Shown one piece after another: positions 5,005-5,424 of a stretch of 5,424 bases of DNA (its first letter is position 1; each line of letters begins with the position of its first letter). This DNA comes from Peptococcaceae bacterium (lineage in GTDB: Bacteria; Bacillota; Desulfotomaculia; Desulfotomaculales; UBA12532). The stretch is from contig DMDP01000233.1 of NCBI GenBank assembly GCA_003445475.1, positions 519 through 5,942 on the forward strand, in the 5' to 3' direction. The translations under genes and the position numbers were made by a program. The notes beneath the pieces are model-generated. The model was not told the DNA's origin. It searched no databases and saw only the letters and a program-made list of their open reading frames with translations.

Positions 5005-5415
5005 ATGCACGAACTGGGTCTCATTCAGGCGGCTATGGAAGAAATTGAACGGGCGGCGCTGGCGAACAACATCCGCCGCGTGGTCAAGGTGAAGCTCGTG
5101 GTGGGCAAGATGAACGGCGCGCTGCCGGACGCGCTGCAGTTTGCCTTCGGCGTACTGACGCCCGAGACGATGTTCGAGGGGGCCGAGCTGGAGATCGAGG
5201 AGGTGGACGTCAGGCTCCGCTGCCCGGCCTGCGGCCGCGAATCGGTGGTGGGCGAGATCACCTACTGGTGCCCGGAGTGCGGCGCGCGGGCGGAGATTGT
5301 GGGGGGCAGGGAGCTGTACATAGACTACTTTGAAGGCGACGAAGAAGAGGGGTTGAACGATGAAGGTGGTAATGGCCCAGAAGCTGCTGCGCGCCAACCA
5401 GAAGGTGGCGCGTGA
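5005..5415 (+). CDS. hypA: Hydrogenase nickel incorporation protein HypA, with an unusual 20-residue tail
   Basis: A nickel metallochaperone that delivers nickel to the hydrogenase large subunit together with HypB. It begins with M1-H2-E3, the nickel-binding N-terminus, so the ATG at 5005 is certain; GGGTGG (4993-4998) lies 6 nt upstream. The zinc domain is C73-P-A-C76 and C89-P-E-C92. The family's normal end is reached at ELYIDYFEG (~residues 103-111). As given, the frame continues to 5415, making 136 residues and overlapping hypB by 56 nt. HypA is usually ~113-120 residues, and the extra LNDEGGNGPEAA... is only the hypB start read in another frame. If the GGGG run at 5349-5352 were one G shorter, the protein would end after 116 residues at TGA 5354-5356 (window numbering), 3 nt before hypB. 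Either a one-base error or a true long overlap is possible. Confidence 0.93.
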   Translation: MHELGLIQAAMEEIERAALANNIRRVVKVKLVVGKMNGALPDALQFAFGVLTPETMFEGAELEIEEVDVRLRCPACGRESVVGEITYWCPECGARAEIVGGRELYIDYFEGDEEEGLNDEGGNGPEAAARQPEGGA

Positions 5416-5424
5416 GAACCGCAC
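5360..5424 (+). CDS. hypB: Hydrogenase accessory GTPase HypB, N-terminal fragment
   Basis: The ATG at 5360 opens a frame to the window edge, 21 complete codons, preceded by GAGGGG (5347-5352) at 7 nt. The visible N-terminus MKVVMAQKLLRANQKVAREN resembles the start of short-form HypB proteins, a helix rich in K, N and E before the GTPase domain. HypB is the GTPase that works with HypA in nickel insertion, and hypA-hypB is the standard gene order. No histidine-rich nickel-storage stretch or CxxGC-type N-terminal motif is present in the visible part. The GTPase motifs lie beyond the window, so the identification rests on the start and on context. Confidence 0.8.
   Translation, partial: MKVVMAQKLLRANQKVARENR

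Noticed and set aside
4414..5424. Long minus-strand open frame opposite the protease and hypA
   Set aside because: It covers two well-identified plus-strand genes and has a shadow-like Arg/His/Pro composition.
1..5424. tRNA, rRNA, CRISPR array or insertion sequence
   Set aside because: No cloverleaf-like segment, no regularly spaced repeats, and no transposase or terminal repeats were seen.

Overview
The window reads as chromosomal DNA of a GC-rich bacterium, most likely an anaerobic, possibly thermophilic member of the Bacillota (Desulfotomaculum/Moorella-like). This is inferred from strong AGGAGG-type ribosome binding sites with TTG and GTG starts, a sigma-A-like promoter, an intrinsic terminator, and a methanogen-type hydrogenase in a bacterial setting. 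The lineage is not proven.

Layout. (1) Positions 1-877, minus strand: the N-terminal ~292 residues of a geranylgeranyl-reductase-like FAD protein that runs off the left edge. (2) Positions 985-1281, plus strand: a divergent 98-residue membrane protein of DUF4405 type. (3) Positions 1282-1501: an AT-richer intergenic region with a good candidate promoter (TTGTTA-17-TAGAAT), an upstream perfect inverted repeat and a ~100-nt leader. (4) Positions 1502-4366: a tightly packed mvhD-mvhG-mvhA set encoding a group 3c-like cytoplasmic [NiFe] hydrogenase and its [2Fe-2S] delta subunit, closed by a strong intrinsic terminator at 4381-4415. (5) Positions 4459-5424: hydrogenase maturation genes, namely an endopeptidase (HyaD/HycI family), hypA, and the first 21 codons of hypB.

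The main result is in the large subunit. Its reading frame is interrupted by one TGA (3089-3091, codon 64), exactly where the second cysteine of the N-terminal nickel-binding motif RxCGxCxxxH belongs (here R-I-C-G-V-TGA-P-A-A-H-H). The frame stays open on both sides. A long hairpin with a G-containing apical loop starts just after the TGA, as expected for a bacterial SECIS element. The simplest reading is a selenocysteine-containing [NiFe] hydrogenase with Sec in the N-terminal L1 motif. The well-known [NiFeSe] enzymes instead carry Sec at the first cysteine of the C-terminal L2 motif, which here is an ordinary DPCxxC. An automatic annotation would split this gene or truncate it to a protein lacking half the active site.

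How the genes work together: MvhA and MvhG would form the H2-splitting heterodimer, MvhD would pass electrons on (in known systems to HdrA), HypA and HypB would supply nickel, and the protease would trim the 26-residue C-terminal extension of MvhA after nickel insertion. No Hdr genes and no selenocysteine machinery lie in the window, so both would have to be encoded elsewhere.
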